Shown here piece after piece: positions 61,299 through 64,000 of a stretch of 64,000 nt of DNA (position 1 is its first letter; each line of letters opens with the position of its first letter). Position numbers and translations under genes: made by a program. The stretch comes from Scandinavium sp036271055 (GTDB taxonomy: Bacteria; Pseudomonadota; Gammaproteobacteria; Enterobacterales; Enterobacteriaceae): the NCBI RefSeq assembly GCF_036271055.1, contig NZ_DATBBJ010000043.1, forward strand, positions 28,505 to 92,504. The letters are read 5' to 3'. The notes beneath the pieces were generated by a model. That model made no database searches. It was not told where the DNA came from and saw only the letters and a list, made by a program, of their open reading frames with translations.

Positions 61299-63858
61299 TT
61301 AGAATTTTTTCTTGAGGGGGCCTGCGGGGACGCCACCGCAGATAAAAAACGCAGGACATCCGGGGCAGCTAAACGTAGAGTCAGATATTTTAAAATCGCC
61401 ACTACATATGCGAGTGAGAATCTCTCGCAATTTATTTTCGCATTTGTTTAGTGTTTGCGGCTTAAGATTGAGAGGATAAACCGTATTATCGGCTAAGTAG
61501 ACCAACTCAACTGATGAACCTGGAAAAACGCTCTTTGTGGCAAGTGAAAACGCTTCATGTCTGATACCTTTCGGGCCTGCCCCGGGGGCATGCCCTGTAA
61601 ATATGCAACGTAACGTACGCAAATCATCTCGTATCAGCATTTCATCAGCACGAACCGTTACCTTTGCACCGGTAAAGCTCAACACGAACTCATCCAACAT
61701 TTCAACAGATGCCCCCTGTCTGGACTGGGTAAAGAAGGTGAGCATCTTTTCGGCAATATTGCGATAGTCGTCTACGTAACCATGTTCATGCAATCCCTGC
61801 TTTACAAAAGCAGTTTCCAGAATAGGTTGCCAGTCAAGCGCGTGTCCGTTACCCAGTCTGGTTATGGTCTGAAGCACATCGCGTACCGCTTCATGCATCT
61901 GCATAAATGCCGTTTCTTGTCGACGGCCACCGATGCACAGAAGATGTGTATAAAGAAAACGTCTGGGACAGTTATTATATAAATCCAAAGCATTAGCACT
62001 GAAATTCACGTCTCCCTGAAATTCAACAGGTAGAGGCGTATTTTCTGGCGCTATAGGCAGCTTTAATATGGGAGTTGTAACATTGTGCGAAACAGGCCCC
62101 ATTCTGTCCAAAAAGTCGGAAAGTCGACGCAAGGATTTATTCTGACCTTTAGTCGTTGCACCGTAAAAAAACAGTCGATCCTGTGCACGAGACATTGCCA
62201 CATAAAAAAGACATTCTTGTTCATTCTCATGGGATTCTTTGGCTATATCTTCAGACGAACCGTACCCACCAACAACCATCCCCTCAGGCGGAGGGCATTT
62301 CACTCCTCTGTATGAACCAGGGATCGTATCCTTATTCACTCCACTTAAATGAACAACGGGGAACTCAAGACCTTTTGCACCATGAATCGTCATTAATTTG
62401 ACTGCATCAATATTTTGAGTTGCCGCTGGAAGCTGTCTGAGGTCGCGATCGTCGTTGAGCTTGAGTAAACGACGTATCCGCGTCATCATTTTCATTATCG
62501 GAACGCCACTTCCCCTGAACTGTTGCCGGGCAAAATTCATAAACTGCCAGATAGCAATACCGCGAGCCTGTCCATTAACCACTTCCGACGTTGCAATTTG
62601 AGCCACTACGTTCGTACGATCTAACAAGACCGTAGTAAGCACGAACCATGGATGAGAAGCACTACTAAAGCCATGTAGTACATTCTTTATTTTCTCAAAC
62701 GAGGACAATCCCTCCGGCGATAAGGACAGCGACGATATGTCCCAGTTTCCGGGCTCATTATCTGTTATACGGAAGTGTTCCAGCACCTGAGTAACATCTT
62801 CCATCGGCATCTGAAATTCCGGCCAACATGCAATACGAATTAAACCCATTGCTCGTTTATCAGTCAGAAGAGAAACTAGCGCCACAAGATCCTTAACTTC
62901 CTGACGTTCAAAAAGGCTGCCCAGAAATAATACCGGAATACCTAATCGTTCCAGATCCTGCCCTAACGCAGAGAGTTTTTCATTTCCACGACAAAAAACC
63001 GCCTGATCACGATAACTAAATCCAATTTCTCGCATTCGTATAATAGACTCAGCTAAAGCGGAACTTACCAAATCTCCGCTTCCTACTGTTTGTATTTCAG
63101 GCAGTGATCCCGATGCGGGGCGATTTGCCGCAAGATGGCTCTTGAGCCCCCCCGTTTTCATTTCTGACGCAAACGCAGAAAATGCTGTAACAATCTCTGA
63201 AACAGAACGGTAATTAATCTCAAGTGATTGCGATTCTCCGCCAGGAAAATCATCCACACAAAAACGCGATATATTAAATGATGATGCTCCACGAAAACGG
63301 TAAATTGATTGCTTGGCATCACCAACTACCCAAAGATTTTCACCATCAGGTTTGAGAGCCTTTAATAACCGAATGCTGCTTCTGTTAACGTCTTGATATT
63401 CATCAACCATTACATGTTGATAATTATGCTGCAATTGCTGGCGCAATTCCTCATTTGTTTCAAGCAATTGTACCGGACGCATAACCAAATCACCAAAATC
63501 CAGACATCCCCTCTGTTTCTTTATCTTCTCGTAGGTGTCATAAACTACAGCAACTTCCAGCGCTCGCTCGGCAGCCTCACGTTCTTCAGCATTACTGGCA
63601 TTATTGAGCATTTCCTGGGCAAGGGTGCGGTATTGCAATGCGTCTGTAACTTCATCTTTTGCCCGAGAGATAGCATTCAAAATATCAACAATATTTTGAG
63701 AAGGGTCATATAAATTACGATAATGTACGAGATTAAGACGTAAAAACTCTTCTTCCAGAAGCTCTACGGCTTCTGACCGATCCATTAAGCGGGGCTCCGC
63801 AGGTAAATCGCATAGATCATGGAAACGTCGGAGCAAATCAAGACCAAAGCCATGAAAA
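61299..63858 (-). pseudogene. UvrD-like helicase with AddB/Cas4-like C-terminus, 5' end cut off by an IS
   Basis: About 853 codons of a superfamily 1 helicase. Present are the TFHSF-like FHGFGLDLL, motif II MVDEYQDVN, motif III VGDAKQSIYRFRGA, motif IV NYRS, motif V LMTIHGAKGLEF and motif VI YVAMSRAQDRL. The C-terminal 220 residues look like a RecB/Cas4-type nuclease, with CPRRF and Cys842, 845 and 851 (CPGCPAFFIC) for an iron-sulfur cluster. But the motif expected as D-x-K reads RCIFTGH, so nuclease activity is doubtful. Motif I (Walker A) is missing: the frame enters an IS256-family end at about 63859. Without it the protein cannot hydrolyse ATP normally. Confidence 0.87.
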
Positions 63859-64000
63859 GGACCCTGTAAATAATTCTGTGTAACTGCCACCGTATTAAAG
63901 GTGATCGCTCAGGCGGTCACCGAACTCGATAATAAAACGGCTCATCGCCAGCCGCCAGTTCTGGATCGGCATACTCCATTTTTTTGAAGCATCCCTGATC
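63859..64000 (-). mobile_element. IS256-family element, partial (runs off the edge)
   Basis: The left end appears to begin GGACCCTGTAAATAATTCTG (63859-63878), the sort of terminal repeat seen in IS256-family elements, and encloses the C-terminus of a transposase (stop at 63895-63897). It interrupts the helicase gene between motif I and the FHGFG segment. The other end lies outside the window. Confidence 0.7.
63895..64000 (-). CDS. IS256-family transposase, C-terminal fragment
   Basis: The last 34 residues are visible: RDASKKWSMPIQNWRLAMSR then FIIEFGDRLSDHL and stop. The W-x-MPI-x-NW-x2-A pattern is the usual end of IS256-family mutator transposases. The rest of the gene lies beyond 64000. 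It is in the same direction as the broken helicase. Confidence 0.75.
   Translation of the reverse strand, partial: IRDASKKWSMPIQNWRLAMSRFIIEFGDRLSDHL

Overview
This is chromosomal DNA from a member of the Enterobacteriaceae, most like Enterobacter, Lelliottia or a close relative. Gene content and order closely follow the E. coli yec/fli/yed region (ftnA-tyrP, glyW-cysT-leuZ, pgsA-uvrC-uvrY, sdiA, tcyJLN-dcyD, fliAZ, fliC, fliDST, amyA, fliE, fliF-R, rcsA-dsrA, dgcQ-yodC-yedI-yedA-vsr-dcm-yedJ-yedR-porin, serU, mtfA, asn-cbl-nac-asn), but several loci differ from E. coli. I worked by reading only. Family names come from recognised motifs and remembered homologues, and no database search was run.

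Layout. Bases 1-6.4 kb: the end of a DHA2-type MFS transporter, an RpiB/LacAB-type isomerase, a membrane HD-GYP phosphodiesterase with two periplasmic binding domains, yecR, ferritin ftnA and tyrosine permease tyrP with TyrR-like boxes. Bases 6.5-16 kb: yecA, three tRNAs, pgsA, uvrC-uvrY, yecF, sdiA, and the cystine/D-cysteine cluster tcyN-tcyL-dcyD-tcyJ. Bases 16-24.6 kb: fliZ and fliA; then, where Salmonella has the flagellin methylase gene fliB, a 1138-codon gene encoding a methyltransferase + TPR + GT41 (OGT-like) glycosyltransferase fusion; then a very short fliC and the divergent fliDST. Bases 24.6-38.7 kb: amyA, yedD, a DUF421 remnant, a small membrane protein gene, and the basal body/export genes fliE and fliFGHIJKLMNOPQR, tightly packed with many overlaps. 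Bases 38.7-53.4 kb: rcsA with RcsAB boxes, the sRNA gene dsrA, c-di-GMP cyclase dgcQ, the vsr-dcm pair, a probable rseX sRNA, an intact OmpC-family porin, serU, mtfA, and the LysR regulators cbl and nac between two identical tRNA-Asn genes.

The second tRNA-Asn (53713-53788) starts a genomic island that runs off the right edge. It holds two tandem P4/HPI-type integrases with a tRNA-Phe 3'-end attachment remnant between them, a P4-like immunity-region relic, an IS481-family element, and a four-gene minus-strand cluster. That cluster encodes a UvrD-like helicase with an AddB/Cas4-like C-terminus (its 5' end removed by an IS256-family insertion at about 63.86 kb), a triple ubiquitin-like protein, an E1-like ThiF enzyme and a DUF6527-type zinc-ribbon/RING-like protein.

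How the parts work together. Most of the window builds and controls the flagellum: FliA and FliZ for regulation, FliC/D/S/T for filament and chaperones, FliE-R for basal body and export. The GT41 fusion is placed to modify flagellin. The most unusual content is the ubiquitin-like conjugation operon in the island, followed by the GT41 fusion at the flagellin locus.
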